Assembly (NCBI RefSeq): GCF_001038505.1 | Contig: NZ_LDPY01000001.1 | Location: forward strand, 3,100,001-3,164,000 | DNA length: 64,000 bases | Source: Puniceibacterium sp. IMCC21224 | Lineage (GTDB): Bacteria > Pseudomonadota > Alphaproteobacteria > Rhodobacterales > Rhodobacteraceae | Direction: 5' to 3' | Part shown: positions 48,900 to 58,212 of the stretch, piece after piece | Numbering within the stretch: position 1 is the first letter of the stretch | Layout of the letters: each line of letters begins with the position of its first letter | Translations under genes and position numbers: made by a program | The notes under the pieces: model-generated | The model's database searches: none | What the model was told of the DNA's origin: nothing | The model's input: only the letters and a program-made list of their open reading frames with translations

Positions 48900-50126
48900 C
48901 GACACAGGTGGGGCACCGCCCATGAAAATATTGGCGTTTTGATAGTCGCAGGGCGCCTCTTGCATTTGCAGGTGCAGGCCGCTGCCGGTGTAGGGATGTG
49001 CGCGGGCCAGATCCTCGTCCACCTCAATACCAAGGCCGGGGGCGTCCGAAGGCAGGATATAGCCATTCTCGATCCGGATGCTGTCGCGGATCAACGCCTT
49101 GTGGAACGGCGTCTCGATGGTTTCGGCGATCAGCAGGTTGGGGATCGACGCGGCCAGAGCAACGTTCGCCGCCCACTCGACCGGACCGGCATAGAGGTGT
49201 GGTGCCATTTCCGCGTTAAAGGCTTCGGCCATGGCGGCGACCTTCTTCATCTCCCAGATACCTCCGGCGCGACCAAGCGCGGGTTGCAGGATCTTTGCCC
49301 CGCCAGTGCGTAGCAGCGCGGCGAATTCGGCCTTGGTGGTCAGTCGTTCGCCAGTGGCGATAGGGATGCGCACGGCGCGGGCGACTTCTGCGAATTCGAG
49401 CAGATTGTCCGGCGGAATAGGTTCCTCGAACCAGAGGGGGCTAAAGGGTTCCAGCGCCTGACCCAGCCGGATGGCGCCCGATGTGGTGAACTGCCCATGG
49501 GTGCCAAAGAGCAGATCTGCGCGGTCGCCCACCGCGGCACGGATTGTGCGGCAGAACTCGACGGAACGCGAGATGTCGGACATCGACGGCTGATGCCCGC
49601 CATGGATCGTGTAGGGGCCCGCCGGATCGAACTTGACCCCGGTATAGCCGCGCGCCACCAGATCAAGCGCCGAGGCGGCAGCCTGATCGGGATCGTTCCA
49701 GAACGTGGTGAGGTCGTGCTCTGGCAGGGGGTAGATGTAGGTGTAGGCGCGTATCTTTGTATGCATCCGCCCGCCGAGCAGCGCCCAGACAGGCCGGTCC
49801 AGAGACTTTCCAAGGATGTCCCAGCAGGCAATCTCCAACCCCGAAAACGCGCCCATGACAGTCAGGTCAGGACGCTGGGTAAAGCCTGCGCTAAAGGCGC
49901 GGCGAAACATCAGTTCGATATTCTGTGGATGAGTTCCGGCCATATGCCGCTCAAAGACGTCGCGGATCACGTGGGTCATCGCGTCGGGGCCAACAGAGCT
50001 GGCGTAACATTCGCCCCAGCCGGTGATGCCGGTGTCGGTGGTCAGCTTGACGAGGATCCAGTAACGCCCGCCCCATCCGGGGGCCGGCGGCGCGGTGACG
50101 ATGATGTCGAGGTCCTTGAGCTTCAT
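48894..50126 (-). CDS. Mandelate racemase / muconate lactonizing enzyme family protein (enolase superfamily)
   Basis: 410 residues from the ATG at 50126 with GGAG 8 bases upstream. The capping domain begins MKLKDLDIIVTAPPAPGWGG. The barrel has metal-ligand and base motifs: GVKFDPAGPYTIHGG with Lys, LLFGTHGQFTTSGA, PLWFEEPIPPDN (Glu), IATGERLTT (Glu), and a His in EMAPHLYAGPVEW. The HGQF and extra loops recall sugar-acid dehydratases (galactonate/mannonate type). It should abstract a proton alpha to a carboxylate and dehydrate or isomerise the substrate. It heads away from the alcohol dehydrogenase gene and probably shares its transcript. Confidence 0.85.
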   Translation of the reverse strand: MKLKDLDIIVTAPPAPGWGGRYWILVKLTTDTGITGWGECYASSVGPDAMTHVIRDVFERHMAGTHPQNIELMFRRAFSAGFTQRPDLTVMGAFSGLEIACWDILGKSLDRPVWALLGGRMHTKIRAYTYIYPLPEHDLTTFWNDPDQAAASALDLVARGYTGVKFDPAGPYTIHGGHQPSMSDISRSVEFCRTIRAAVGDRADLLFGTHGQFTTSGAIRLGQALEPFSPLWFEEPIPPDNLLEFAEVARAVRIPIATGERLTTKAEFAALLRTGGAKILQPALGRAGGIWEMKKVAAMAEAFNAEMAPHLYAGPVEWAANVALAASIPNLLIAETIETPFHKALIRDSIRIENGYILPSDAPGLGIEVDEDLARAHPYTGSGLHLQMQEAPCDYQNANIFMGGAPPVSD

Positions 50127-50215
50127 TGCATTCGCTCCGTCCAAAGGTGTGCCGGATCGCAGCGCAATCCGATTGCCGTGCGACCCCGCTTGGGATTTCG
50201 CCCGGCAGGGGCAGG

Positions 50216-51295
50216 CTAAAAGAGGATGACGTTGCGCTTGGCGCCGCCGCTTCTGGTGTCGGCAATCGCCTCATTGATCTGGTCGAGCCGCCAGCGCCCG
50301 GAAACCAACTCGTCGAGTTTGAGGCGTCCCTGCCGGTACAGGTCGGCCATCCACGGGATGTCGCGGCGGATCACCACATCCCCCATCTTGGAGCCAACCA
50401 TGCCTTGCGACATATAGGCCAGCACCACCGGTTCATAAGATGACATGGCGCCGGAATGCGGCATGCCGACCATCACCACCTTGCCACCCCAGCCAAGATA
50501 GCGCGGCGCGCTGTCATAGGCGGGGATCGCGCCAACGGTGACAATGACGGCATCGGCACCGCGACCCAGCAACTGGGTGGCAATTTGCCAGGGCTTGGGG
50601 GCGGTGGCCAGTACACCGTCGGTGGCGCCGAATTCACGTGCGATGGCCAGCTTTTCCTCGGACATATCGACGGCGACGATGCGGCGGGCGCCGGCAATTC
50701 GCGCCCCCTGAATTGCGTTGAGGCCGACACCGCCTGCGCCAATCACCACAACATCCTGACCGGCGCGCAGGCCTGCAGCATTTACCACGGCGCCAACGCC
50801 GGTGATCACACCGCAGGCCAGCAGTGCCACGGCTTCGGCGGGCATGTCCTCGGGCAGGGTGACGATCTGGCTTTGGTCGACGACGACGCGTTCGGCAAAG
50901 GCGCCGCAGTTCATCGCGGCAATGACCGGGGTGCCATCCGGGCGGGTCAGCACCGGCGGGGCCGCATTGGGGGTATCGCAGATCGTCGGTTTGCCGCTGG
51001 CACAGTTTACACAGGACCCGCAGGCGCGGATCAGGGTCACGACAACCCGTGCTCCGATTTCAACGCTTTGGACGCCGTCGCCCAGCGCCGTCACCCGGCC
51101 CGCTGCCTCGTGGCCATAGACGGCGGGCAGATCGCCGCCCCAGCCGCCATCAGCAAAGGTGACGTCGGAATGGCAGATCGCGACGGCTTCCAGAGTGACC
51201 TCGACCTCGCCCGCGAGGGGGGCGCGCAGGTCAAGCTCTTCGATGGTCAGCCGGGATCTATGTTCGGTGCAGACGGCTGCCTTGATCCGCGTCAT
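50216..51295 (-). CDS. Zinc-dependent alcohol dehydrogenase (MDR family)
   Basis: 359 residues from the ATG at 51295, after AAGGAGCG; the 78-codon upstream extension overlaps the lyase gene. Catalytic zinc ligands: Cys in AVAICHSDVTFADGG, the His-Glu of YGHEAAGRV, and Cys in LLACGVITGVGAVV. The structural zinc site is CGSCVNCASGKPTIC. The Rossmann motif is VVVIGAGGVGLNAIQGARIA, with Asp in IVAVDMSEEKLA indicating NAD preference. Similar to S-hydroxymethylglutathione dehydrogenase and related enzymes. It oxidises an alcohol; substrate unknown. Confidence 0.9.
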   Translation of the reverse strand: MTRIKAAVCTEHRSRLTIEELDLRAPLAGEVEVTLEAVAICHSDVTFADGGWGGDLPAVYGHEAAGRVTALGDGVQSVEIGARVVVTLIRACGSCVNCASGKPTICDTPNAAPPVLTRPDGTPVIAAMNCGAFAERVVVDQSQIVTLPEDMPAEAVALLACGVITGVGAVVNAAGLRAGQDVVVIGAGGVGLNAIQGARIAGARRIVAVDMSEEKLAIAREFGATDGVLATAPKPWQIATQLLGRGADAVIVTVGAIPAYDSAPRYLGWGGKVVMVGMPHSGAMSSYEPVVLAYMSQGMVGSKMGDVVIRRDIPWMADLYRQGRLKLDELVSGRWRLDQINEAIADTRSGGAKRNVILF

Positions 51296-51413
51296 GAAAC
51301 GCTCCTTGTTATTTGGTTCACCCTGCGGTGACGCCTGCGGTAGCTCAAGCGCAAAAGCGACAGGGCGCGTCGCTGTTGGGCAAGGTCCGCGCGCGTGACA
51401 ACCAAGGTGCGCC

Positions 51414-52739
51414 TCAGCGATCGAGCACAGCCGTGGCAAAGGTTCGGGCCTCGGCAGGGGCCTGCCCCATCTGCTGTGCAGCATCGAACAATGTCGGCGG
51501 TAAATCGGGCCAGCGCGCAAGCGCCGCATCGCGCAGATGTGTACCGTTGGCGATCACCCCTTTGCAGAGCGCCTTGACCGCCGCCTGCGCCTCGGGCCGG
51601 GGCATCGAGCGGGTCAACGCAAACGACAGCGCCTCAGCGGCCAGCAACCCTTGTGACGACTCAAGTGTCGCGGTCATGGCATTGGGGTTCGGGGTCAGGT
51701 CACGCAGCATGGTGGCGCCTTGCGTCAACGCCGCTGCCAGACCAAGGCAGAGCGGCGGCAGTGTCAGCCATTCGGTGAACCACGCGGCCCCGTCACGCTG
51801 CTGCCGGTGCAGACCGCATGCCTGCAACGTGCTGTTGGCTCCCTGCGCCTGATGCGCCAGCGCCACCAGCACCGACGGGGCCACAGGGTTCTGTTTTTGC
51901 GGCATCGTCGATGAGGCCCCTGCCCCCCCCAGACGCACCTCACCGATGCCGGATTGGGTCATCAGCAACAAATCCTCACCGATCTTGCCCAGTGCCATGG
52001 CGGTGCGGCTGATCCACGCCGCGATCCGCAAAAGAGGTGTGCGGTCATTGTGCCAACTGCGTCCTGGATCCCTAAGGTCCAGCGCCTGCGCCAACGCCGC
52101 ACGCAGCGCCGGAGCGTCTGTCCCCAGCTCGGTCGCTGTGCCGGCCGCGCCCGACAGCGACACCCACAGGCTGTCGCCACGCAGAGTCGTCAGCTCTGAT
52201 TGCAAGGTCAGCAGCGGCCAGCCCCAGCTGGCCAGAACCGCGCCATAGCTGGTCGGTGTCGCGTGCTGGCCATAGGTGCGCGCAGCCATCGGCGTGACAG
52301 CCTGCGCCCGCGCCTGGGTAGCGAGCGTGCTCAGGATGGTGTCCAGCGCAGCATCGTAGTGACCCAATACTTGACGCAACCGCAGCATCAGCCCGGTGTC
52401 GATGATATCCTGCGACGTCGCGCCCCAGTGCAAATATTGCGCATGTTCGGGCGCCTGCATCAGCTGCCGGAAGGCCGCGACAAGGGCCGGAACGCTGACA
52501 CCGTTCTGACCCGTCGCCTCGGCCAGCCCGGCCGGGTCAACCTGAAGTTCAAGCGACGCGCGGTGGATTGCGGCGGCGCTGAGCTCAGGGATGACGCCCG
52601 CAGCGCCCTGCACCCGTGCCAGCGTGCCTTCGACCAGCATCATCGCGCGCACTTCGGCGCTGTCCGTGAACAGACGCCCGACCTCTCCTGTCGGAAAAAG
52701 CTTTGCCAAGAGCGCGCTGTCAAAGGGAGTACCGGCCAT
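51414..52739 (-). CDS. pcaB: 3-carboxy-cis,cis-muconate cycloisomerase-like lyase (PcaB)
   Basis: 441 residues from the ATG at 52739, with GAGGACGAG upstream; the longer frame is non-coding. The fumarase/argininosuccinate-lyase signature GGAGASSTMPQKQNP is complete. The PcaB pattern is LYLHWGATSQDIIDTGLMLR in its expected place (here QYLHWGATSQDIID), then GQHATPTSYGAVLASWGWPL and RSWHNDRTPLLRIA. It would convert 3-carboxymuconate to the muconolactone in protocatechuate degradation. pcaD follows in the same direction upstream, supporting the name, though pcaC, pcaG and pcaH are absent. Confidence 0.85.
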   Translation of the reverse strand: MAGTPFDSALLAKLFPTGEVGRLFTDSAEVRAMMLVEGTLARVQGAAGVIPELSAAAIHRASLELQVDPAGLAEATGQNGVSVPALVAAFRQLMQAPEHAQYLHWGATSQDIIDTGLMLRLRQVLGHYDAALDTILSTLATQARAQAVTPMAARTYGQHATPTSYGAVLASWGWPLLTLQSELTTLRGDSLWVSLSGAAGTATELGTDAPALRAALAQALDLRDPGRSWHNDRTPLLRIAAWISRTAMALGKIGEDLLLMTQSGIGEVRLGGAGASSTMPQKQNPVAPSVLVALAHQAQGANSTLQACGLHRQQRDGAAWFTEWLTLPPLCLGLAAALTQGATMLRDLTPNPNAMTATLESSQGLLAAEALSFALTRSMPRPEAQAAVKALCKGVIANGTHLRDAALARWPDLPPTLFDAAQQMGQAPAEARTFATAVLDR

Positions 52740-52830
52740 AATCTCGTCCTCTGGATGGGGTCCACCCTCTATAGGTCGGGGGCCGGTTGAGGGCCAGAGC
52801 GCGCCACAGGAACCTTGATGCGCGGCGGGT

Positions 52831-53574
52831 TCAGGTCTGCTTGGTGATCTGATCCAGAAGCCCAGCCAGCTTTGTCGGGTCCGAGAAAAATGGCGAATGT
52901 GAGGTCGGCAGGTGATACACGTCCTGCGATGCAAAATCCGCTGCCATCACCTCTTGAAACTCTGGCGGAATGGCGCGGTCGTCTTCGCAAAGGATGTAAC
53001 TGCGTGGGATAGTGGCAAATCCGGGGCCGAGCGTGATGGCGGTGGCCTGTGGCAAAATCGGCTGTGGCCGCAGATTGCGCTGCGCGAACTGGACCACCTC
53101 CTCTGGGCAATCGTGATAGAATGCGGCGCGCGCATGGGTCGGATCAACAGAGTAGCTCAGACCGTCACCGGATTTGACCAGCGCCCCGTGCAGGGGCTGG
53201 CGCGGCGCACTGCGCCGCATGCCGATCAGCGACGCGCCCGCGCGCGGGACATAGGCGCATAGATAGACCAGTCGGGTGATTCCGTCAGACCTCAGATCAG
53301 CTGCCCGACTGATCGGAAAGCCACCCGCAGAATGACCAACCACAATCACCGGCCCGTCGATTGCATCCAAAACAGACCCCGCGCACAGGTCGAGTGTCAC
53401 CTCCTCCAGCGGCGTCGTGTCAGCACCACCGGACGGCAGATCAATCGCACGACTGGAATGCCCCAGCGCCGTCAGCGCCGGGTGGACGTCGCGCCAGCAC
53501 CAGGCTCCGTGGCACGACCCGTGGACAAGAAGAAAATGTGCGATTTCAATCCTTATCTGGGTGCGCGCGCCCAC
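52831..53574 (-). CDS. Alpha/beta hydrolase (esterase or hydroxynitrile lyase-like)
   Basis: 247 residues from a GTG start; the exact start is uncertain because the family normally opens close to HFLLVHGSCHGAWCWRDVHP. The nucleophile elbow is VVGHSAGGF with Ser. The acid may be Asp in CEDDRAIPPEFQ, and the His is in LPTSHSPFFSDP. The oxyanion hole is at LVHGSCHG. The branch is that of salicylic-acid-binding protein 2 and hydroxynitrile lyases. It lies 6 bp after pcaD and before pcaB, so it may handle an ester or lactone related to that pathway. Confidence 0.8.
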   Translation of the reverse strand: MGARTQIRIEIAHFLLVHGSCHGAWCWRDVHPALTALGHSSRAIDLPSGGADTTPLEEVTLDLCAGSVLDAIDGPVIVVGHSAGGFPISRAADLRSDGITRLVYLCAYVPRAGASLIGMRRSAPRQPLHGALVKSGDGLSYSVDPTHARAAFYHDCPEEVVQFAQRNLRPQPILPQATAITLGPGFATIPRSYILCEDDRAIPPEFQEVMAADFASQDVYHLPTSHSPFFSDPTKLAGLLDQITKQT

Positions 53575-53580
53575 CCCAGT

Positions 53581-54372
53581 TCATGCTGAGTGCCCGACAC
53601 GGGAAAAGAAATCGCTGAGGATCCGGGCATATTCCACTGGTTTTTCAACGCAAGGCAAATGGCCAGCACCACGGATCAGGGCAAAATCCGACCCCGGCAC
53701 CAACCCTACGGTTTCGCGGACCAGATCCGGGGGGGTCGATCCATCTTCGGACCCGGCGATGCCAAGGGTCGGCAGGCGCAATCCCGAAGTCGGCGTGATC
53801 AAATCCGTGCCCGAGATCGCAGCAGAGCAACCGACATAGCCTTCGACCGGCTGGCGGATCAGCATGTTGCGCCAGCCCGCGAATTCGTCGGTGGCGCGGA
53901 AATCTGCGGAAAACCAACGCGTCATGGTGGCATCAGCCAGCGATTCGATCCCGCCAGCGCGCACGCCCGCGATACGTTCATCCCACATCTCGCGCGTGGC
54001 GATCTTGGCACCCGTGTTCGACAGTACCATCGCGCGCACCAGATCGAGCCGTTTGGCCGCCAGCCCCTGCGCAATCATGCCGCCAATCGACAACCCGACA
54101 AAAAGCGCGTCGCGGACGTTCAGATGATCCATCAGCTTTTCGGTATCGCTGACGAGCGTACCCATCGAATAGGGCGCGGGGGTGCATTCCGACAGACCGT
54201 GACCGCGCTTGTCATATCGGATGAATTTCAATCCGGCTGGCAGCAGCGGGATCACCTTGTCCCAAAGCCGCAGATCGGTGCCAAGCGAGTTGGAAAAGAC
54301 CACCGGCGCACCGTCTGGATCTCCATCGAGGCGGTAGTGAATCTGGATGCCGTCGAGGCGGGCGATATGCAT
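53581..54372 (-). CDS. pcaD: 3-oxoadipate enol-lactonase (PcaD)
   Basis: 263 residues. The typical PcaD pattern is seen: VVFSNSLGTDLRLWDKVIPL, FIRYDKRGHGLSECTPAPYS, LFVGLSIGGMIAQGLAAKRL with the nucleophile Ser, ISGTDLITPTSGLRLPTLGI and GAGHLPCVEKPVEYARILSD with the His. It hydrolyses 3-oxoadipate enol-lactone to 3-oxoadipate in the beta-ketoadipate pathway. The gene precedes a hydrolase and pcaB, which together give part of that pathway. Confidence 0.9.
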   Translation of the reverse strand: MHIARLDGIQIHYRLDGDPDGAPVVFSNSLGTDLRLWDKVIPLLPAGLKFIRYDKRGHGLSECTPAPYSMGTLVSDTEKLMDHLNVRDALFVGLSIGGMIAQGLAAKRLDLVRAMVLSNTGAKIATREMWDERIAGVRAGGIESLADATMTRWFSADFRATDEFAGWRNMLIRQPVEGYVGCSAAISGTDLITPTSGLRLPTLGIAGSEDGSTPPDLVRETVGLVPGSDFALIRGAGHLPCVEKPVEYARILSDFFSRVGHSA

Positions 54373-54558
54373 ATTTTGTCCTATAAGTTGGGATCGGCAA
54401 ACCCGATCCTAGGCGCGCGTCTGGGGATCATCATGTTAGATCTAACCCAGTCTGCCAAAGTTGGAAACGATTGTAACTGTCTGATCTGGCGCCGCGAAGT
54501 GAAAACTCTTGCCACAAGTTTTGCCCGGAGTTTGCAACACATGCACGGCATCACCCTG

Positions 54559-55533
54559 TCACACCGGAAAGCGCGCAAGCGCCTGTGCAAACACGCCTGC
54601 ATCGACATTCCCACCCGAAATGGTGACGATCACGGTCTCGCCGGAAATCTCGGCGCTATGGAACAGGGCGGCGGCCAGGGCGACAGCGCCACCCGGTTCT
54701 GCCACGACCTTGAGGCGGGCAAAGGCCAGCGCCATGGCGTGTTGTACTTCGTCCTCGGTCACGACCAGACCGGGGCCGCAGAGGCGCGACAGGATCGGAA
54801 ACGTCAGATCCCCCGGTTGCGGCGTCAGGATGGCATCACACAAACCTTCGGGCGCGCCGCTGTTGCGTTCGATCCTTCCAGAGGCGAGTGATCGCGCGAC
54901 ATCGTCAAACCCCTCGGGTTCTGCAGGCCGCACCCGCAGGCCCGGCGCCCGCGCCTCAAGAGCAAGGGCAATGCCCGAGGTCAGCCCACCACCACCGCAA
55001 CAGACGATCACATCTGCCTCTGTTACCCCCAGGGCCGCTGCATCCCGCGCGATTTCCAGCCCGGTTGTGCCCTGACCGGCAATCACCAGCGGTTCGTCAA
55101 AGGGTTTGATCAGGGTCATGCCGCGCTCGGTGGAGAGGCGCGCACCGATTTCGTCGCGATCCTCGGTTGCGCGGTCATAGAGCACCACATCGGCACCGAG
55201 AGCGCGCGTATTGTCAATCTTCAGCTTTGGTGCATCGCTGGGCATGATGATCACCGCCGGGGCATCGTGGGCCCGCGCGGCATAGGCCACGCCCTGAGCA
55301 TGGTTGCCGCTGGAAAAGGCGATGACACCGCGGGCACGCGCCTCGGGTGACATTGCCGAAACGGCAGACCACCCGCCGCGAAATTTGAAGCTGCCGGTAT
55401 GTTGCAGGCATTCCGGTTTGACCAGCACCCGGCGGCCCGCAATCTCGTCCAAAAAAGGCGACCAGAGCAATGGCGTCTGGCGGACATGCCCGGCAAGCCG
55501 GTCTGCTGCGGCCTCGATCATCGTGATATTCAT
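54559..55533 (-). CDS. Threonine/serine dehydratase-like PLP enzyme
   Basis: 324 residues from the ATG at 55533 with GAGAGGCAG upstream. The PLP-binding Lys50 lies in QHTGSFKFRGGWS, the cofactor-binding loop FSSGNHAQGVAYAA follows, and the phosphate-binding loop is VCCGGGGLTSG. The C-terminal ISGGNVDA is the usual family ending. There is no regulatory ACT domain, so it resembles the catabolic or serine-racemase-like branch. It eliminates water from a hydroxy-amino acid to give an oxo acid and ammonia. It follows the next hydrolase by 48 bp on the same strand. Confidence 0.88.
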   Translation of the reverse strand: MNITMIEAAADRLAGHVRQTPLLWSPFLDEIAGRRVLVKPECLQHTGSFKFRGGWSAVSAMSPEARARGVIAFSSGNHAQGVAYAARAHDAPAVIIMPSDAPKLKIDNTRALGADVVLYDRATEDRDEIGARLSTERGMTLIKPFDEPLVIAGQGTTGLEIARDAAALGVTEADVIVCCGGGGLTSGIALALEARAPGLRVRPAEPEGFDDVARSLASGRIERNSGAPEGLCDAILTPQPGDLTFPILSRLCGPGLVVTEDEVQHAMALAFARLKVVAEPGGAVALAAALFHSAEISGETVIVTISGGNVDAGVFAQALARFPV

Positions 55534-55581
55534 CAACTGCCTCTCTTGGTATCTATGTGGCTGCGGGTCGAAGCGCTGCAC

Positions 55582-56403
55582 TCATCGCATCACGCCCAGC
55601 CAGCGGGTCAGCGCGTCACGCGATTCCGGTTCATCAAGGAACGGGATATGCCCACGGTCCGCAACAATGCTGGCAATCATGTCGGGGCGGCGGCGACGCA
55701 TCTCGGCAAAGGTCGCGGGTGACAGCAGGTCCGAATTGGCTCCGCGCAGGGTGCAGAGCGGCAGACCCGCCAGCGCGTCAAACAGAGGCCAGAGATCGGG
55801 CACCGGCTGAGCACCGGCATCGAGTACTGCGTCACGCAAACGCGGGTCGTACCGGATTTTTAACCCCTCAGGTGTTTCACGATAGAGGTGCGCCACCTCG
55901 GTCAGCCACCGGTCCGGCGGCACGTTGGCAAAGCCTGTGAGACCATTGGCCATGGCGGTGGCCGCTTCGGCATGGGTCGCCCAGACCGGATTACGACCGA
56001 TGTAATTCCTGATGACGTCAAGCCCGGTCTCGGCGATCTCGGGCCCGATATCGTTCAGCGCGACACCCAGCAGGCGGTCGCGGGCTGTGGCCGCCAGCAG
56101 CATGGCGATCAAACCGCCGCGAGAGGTGCCCAGAACCGCAGCCTGCTCAAGCCCCAGATGATCAAGCAGTTCCAGCGCATCGCGGGCTTCGACCGGGATT
56201 GTGTAGGTTGCCGGGTCGGCCCAGGCCGACTGGCCACGCCCCCGGTAGTCGAGGCGGATCAGACGCAGGTCGCGCAGATGCGGCGCAACATAGTCGAAAT
56301 CATGCGCGTCGCGCGTCAACCCGGCGAGACAGAGCAGCGGCAGGCCCGCACCTGTGTCGGTGAAATGCAGCGAGACGCCGTCCGAAGTGGTAAATCGGGG
56401 CAT
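55582..56403 (-). CDS. Alpha/beta hydrolase
   Basis: 273 residues from the ATG at 56403, which shares one base with the stop of the haloacid dehalogenase gene (TGATG). The fold is plain: LLCLAGLTRDAHDFDYVAPH, LIRLDYRGRGQSAWADPATY, VLGTSRGGLIAMLLAATARD with the Ser nucleophile, and VADRGHIPFLDEPESRDALT with the His. The closest look is to 3-oxoadipate enol-lactonase or haloalkane/epoxide hydrolase-type enzymes. The substrate is not evident. Coupling to the dehalogenase suggests a shared pathway on small organic acids or esters. Confidence 0.82.
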   Translation of the reverse strand: MPRFTTSDGVSLHFTDTGAGLPLLCLAGLTRDAHDFDYVAPHLRDLRLIRLDYRGRGQSAWADPATYTIPVEARDALELLDHLGLEQAAVLGTSRGGLIAMLLAATARDRLLGVALNDIGPEIAETGLDVIRNYIGRNPVWATHAEAATAMANGLTGFANVPPDRWLTEVAHLYRETPEGLKIRYDPRLRDAVLDAGAQPVPDLWPLFDALAGLPLCTLRGANSDLLSPATFAEMRRRRPDMIASIVADRGHIPFLDEPESRDALTRWLGVMR

Positions 56404-57086
56404 CAGGCGGCAAGCTCGGGTATGGCCGAAAGATCGGTCAGGACGTGCTGCGGCCTGTGTGCCAGCCGGTCCACCGGATCGCCTGCACGATTGACCCAGG
56501 CGGTGGTGAATCCATAACCGGCGGCCCCCGCCGCGTCCCAACCGTTCGACGACACAAAAAGCACCTCGGACGGCGCGCAGCCGAACCGCGCACCGATCAT
56601 GTCGTAGACCTGCGGCGCGGGTTTGAAGATGCCCACATCCTCGACCGACAACACCGCGTCGAGATAAGTGCCAATCCCCGCACTGTCGACCGCGCCATCC
56701 AGCATATCGGGGCTGCCGTTGGACAGAATCGCACAGGTCTTGCCCGCAGCCTTGAGTCGGGTCAACATGGCGGGCACCTCGCGATATGCTGCCAACTCCC
56801 AATAAAGCGCCAGCAGGCGTTCGCGCAGTTCTGGGTCATCCGACAGACCGTGACGCTCCATCGCCCAGTCAAGGCCACTCTGGGTCACCGCCCAGAAATC
56901 CGTATGCTCGCCTGTGATGGCGCGCAGCCAGCTGTATTGCAATTGTTTAAGGCGCCAATCCTCGGCCAGCTTTGGCCAAATCGCGGCCAACCCGTCGCGC
57001 CCCGGCTCACCGGCCGCGACCCGGGCCGCCGACGCGACGTCGAACAAAGTACCATAAGCGTCAAAGACGCAGGTGGTGATCGGCAT
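56403..57086 (-). CDS. Haloacid dehalogenase type II
   Basis: 227 residues from the ATG at 57086, preceded by GGGAGGG; an upstream in-frame extension of 198 codons lacks coding character. HAD motif I is VFDAYGTLFDVAS with the nucleophile Asp. The dehalogenase residues continue with LKQLQYSWLRAITG, ILSNGSPDMLDGAV, VGIFKPAPQVYDMIGARFG and FVSSNGWDAAGAAGYGFTTA. The YSWLR and SSNGWD motifs separate L-2-haloacid dehalogenases from phosphatases. It replaces halogen with hydroxyl on short 2-haloacids. It is the first gene of the catabolic block, translationally coupled to the hydrolase. Confidence 0.9.
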   Translation of the reverse strand: MPITTCVFDAYGTLFDVASAARVAAGEPGRDGLAAIWPKLAEDWRLKQLQYSWLRAITGEHTDFWAVTQSGLDWAMERHGLSDDPELRERLLALYWELAAYREVPAMLTRLKAAGKTCAILSNGSPDMLDGAVDSAGIGTYLDAVLSVEDVGIFKPAPQVYDMIGARFGCAPSEVLFVSSNGWDAAGAAGYGFTTAWVNRAGDPVDRLAHRPQHVLTDLSAIPELAA

Positions 57087-57305
57087 GGGACCCTCCCTGA
57101 ACTGGGCTGAGACTGGCATGCTCAGAGCGCAGGGAAAAGAGGCGAAACCCGAGATTGTCGTCATCACGGCGAACTTGTTGCAGCCAATGTGGACCGCTGT
57201 TTGCATTTCCGGGCCGGGTTGCCTAAGTTTGGATCTGAGCAAGAGCACCCGCACCGGACGCGGCCTCTGAAAGCAACCCCCCTTCAGACAAGACAGGATT
57301 TTCAC

Positions 57306-57734
57306 ATGACCGAGGTCAAGACGGGTGACACCGTACGTATTCACTACACTGGCACGCTCAACGATGGCAGCACGTTCGACAGCAGCGCCGGACGCGATCC
57401 GCTGGAATTCACCGTGGGGTCGGGCCAGATCATTCCCGGTCTCGACAAAGCCATGCCCGGCATGACCGTCGGTGACAAGAAAACCGTGGCCGTGCCCGCA
57501 GATGAGGCCTATGGCCAACCCAACCCCGAGGCGCGCCAGTCCGTTCCCCGCACAGAAATCCCGGCAGACATTCCGCTCGATCCGGGGACGCAACTGCAGG
57601 TGCAGACGCCGACAGGTCAGGTGATGCCGGTGACTGTGGTCGAAGTCACGGAGGCCGAGGTCACACTGGATGCCAATCATCCGCTCGCGGGCAAGGATCT
57701 GACCTTTGCGATCGAACTGGTCGACATTACGTGA
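57306..57734 (+). CDS. FKBP-type peptidyl-prolyl isomerase (SlyD-like)
   Basis: 142 residues from the ATG at 57306; longer frames are not supported. The N-terminal FKBP part is VRIHYTGTLNDGSTFDSSAG, then LEFTVGSGQIIPGLDKAMPG. An inserted flap (GQPNPEARQSVPRTEIPADI) is the chaperone domain, and NHPLAGKDLTFAIELVDIT ends the protein. It speeds proline cis-trans isomerisation and assists folding in the cytoplasm. There is no metal-binding His-rich tail as in E. coli SlyD. A good terminator follows. Confidence 0.92.
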   Translation: MTEVKTGDTVRIHYTGTLNDGSTFDSSAGRDPLEFTVGSGQIIPGLDKAMPGMTVGDKKTVAVPADEAYGQPNPEARQSVPRTEIPADIPLDPGTQLQVQTPTGQVMPVTVVEVTEAEVTLDANHPLAGKDLTFAIELVDIT

Positions 57735-57767
57735 ACAGGCCGGAAGGTCAGTGGCCGCGTGTATTTG

Positions 57768-57798
57768 AATGAAAACCGTCGAATCCTACGGGATTCGG
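57768..57798 (+). terminator. Rho-independent terminator of the FKBP gene
   Basis: AAACCGTCGAATCC pairs with GGATTCGGCGGTTT (one G-T pair) across a 4-base TACG-like loop, followed by TTTTTG. It lies 34 bp after the FKBP stop. Confidence 0.8.
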
Positions 57799-58212
57799 CG
57801 GTTTTTGTGCCTGTGCCACCGTGAAAGCCGAGGCGCGGGTTTTGTTGGGCAGCGTCGTAATGCGTATTTGGAAAGAGAAGAAGCGGAAAAGTAAGTGTCT
57901 GAATTTTATAGGAAATGACGCGCATGGGTCTTTGGTCCAAGCTGCTATCGGCGCATTTCATTTGATTGGTCCGTTCGATGGTATATCCGACGGCGGAGAA
58001 ACGGACCACGCCTCAGTACGGACAGATCGTCTCGGGCGCTGCGATAGTCGCGAGTACCGCCACTAAAAATGCCCGCTAGTAACGTTACGGTTCAGGCATT
58101 GGCTCGTTGGGGCAACGGGACTGTGACGCCACGTTCTGAAATCGTTGAACCGCAGCGGCGCGACGCCGGTGATCAGCGACGCGGATCCACAGCATCTGAT
58201 CGCCGCGCCGGA
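57799..58212. other. Intergenic stretch without a supported gene
   Basis: About 410 bp. A short frame with AGGA ribosome-like site opens MGLWSKLLSAHFI and stops at once. It faintly resembles the first residues of SPFH-domain proteins (xGxxxFLxxxFIDxI), so a decayed 5' fragment is possible. An 81-codon frame at 57821-58066 shows no family. Palindromic bits such as TAACGTTA at 58080 are too short to mean much. I see no RNA gene. Confidence 0.4.

Noticed and set aside
57821..58066. 81-residue plus-strand frame after the FKBP terminator
   Set aside because: No ribosome site near its start, no family likeness, and its sequence does not look protein-like.
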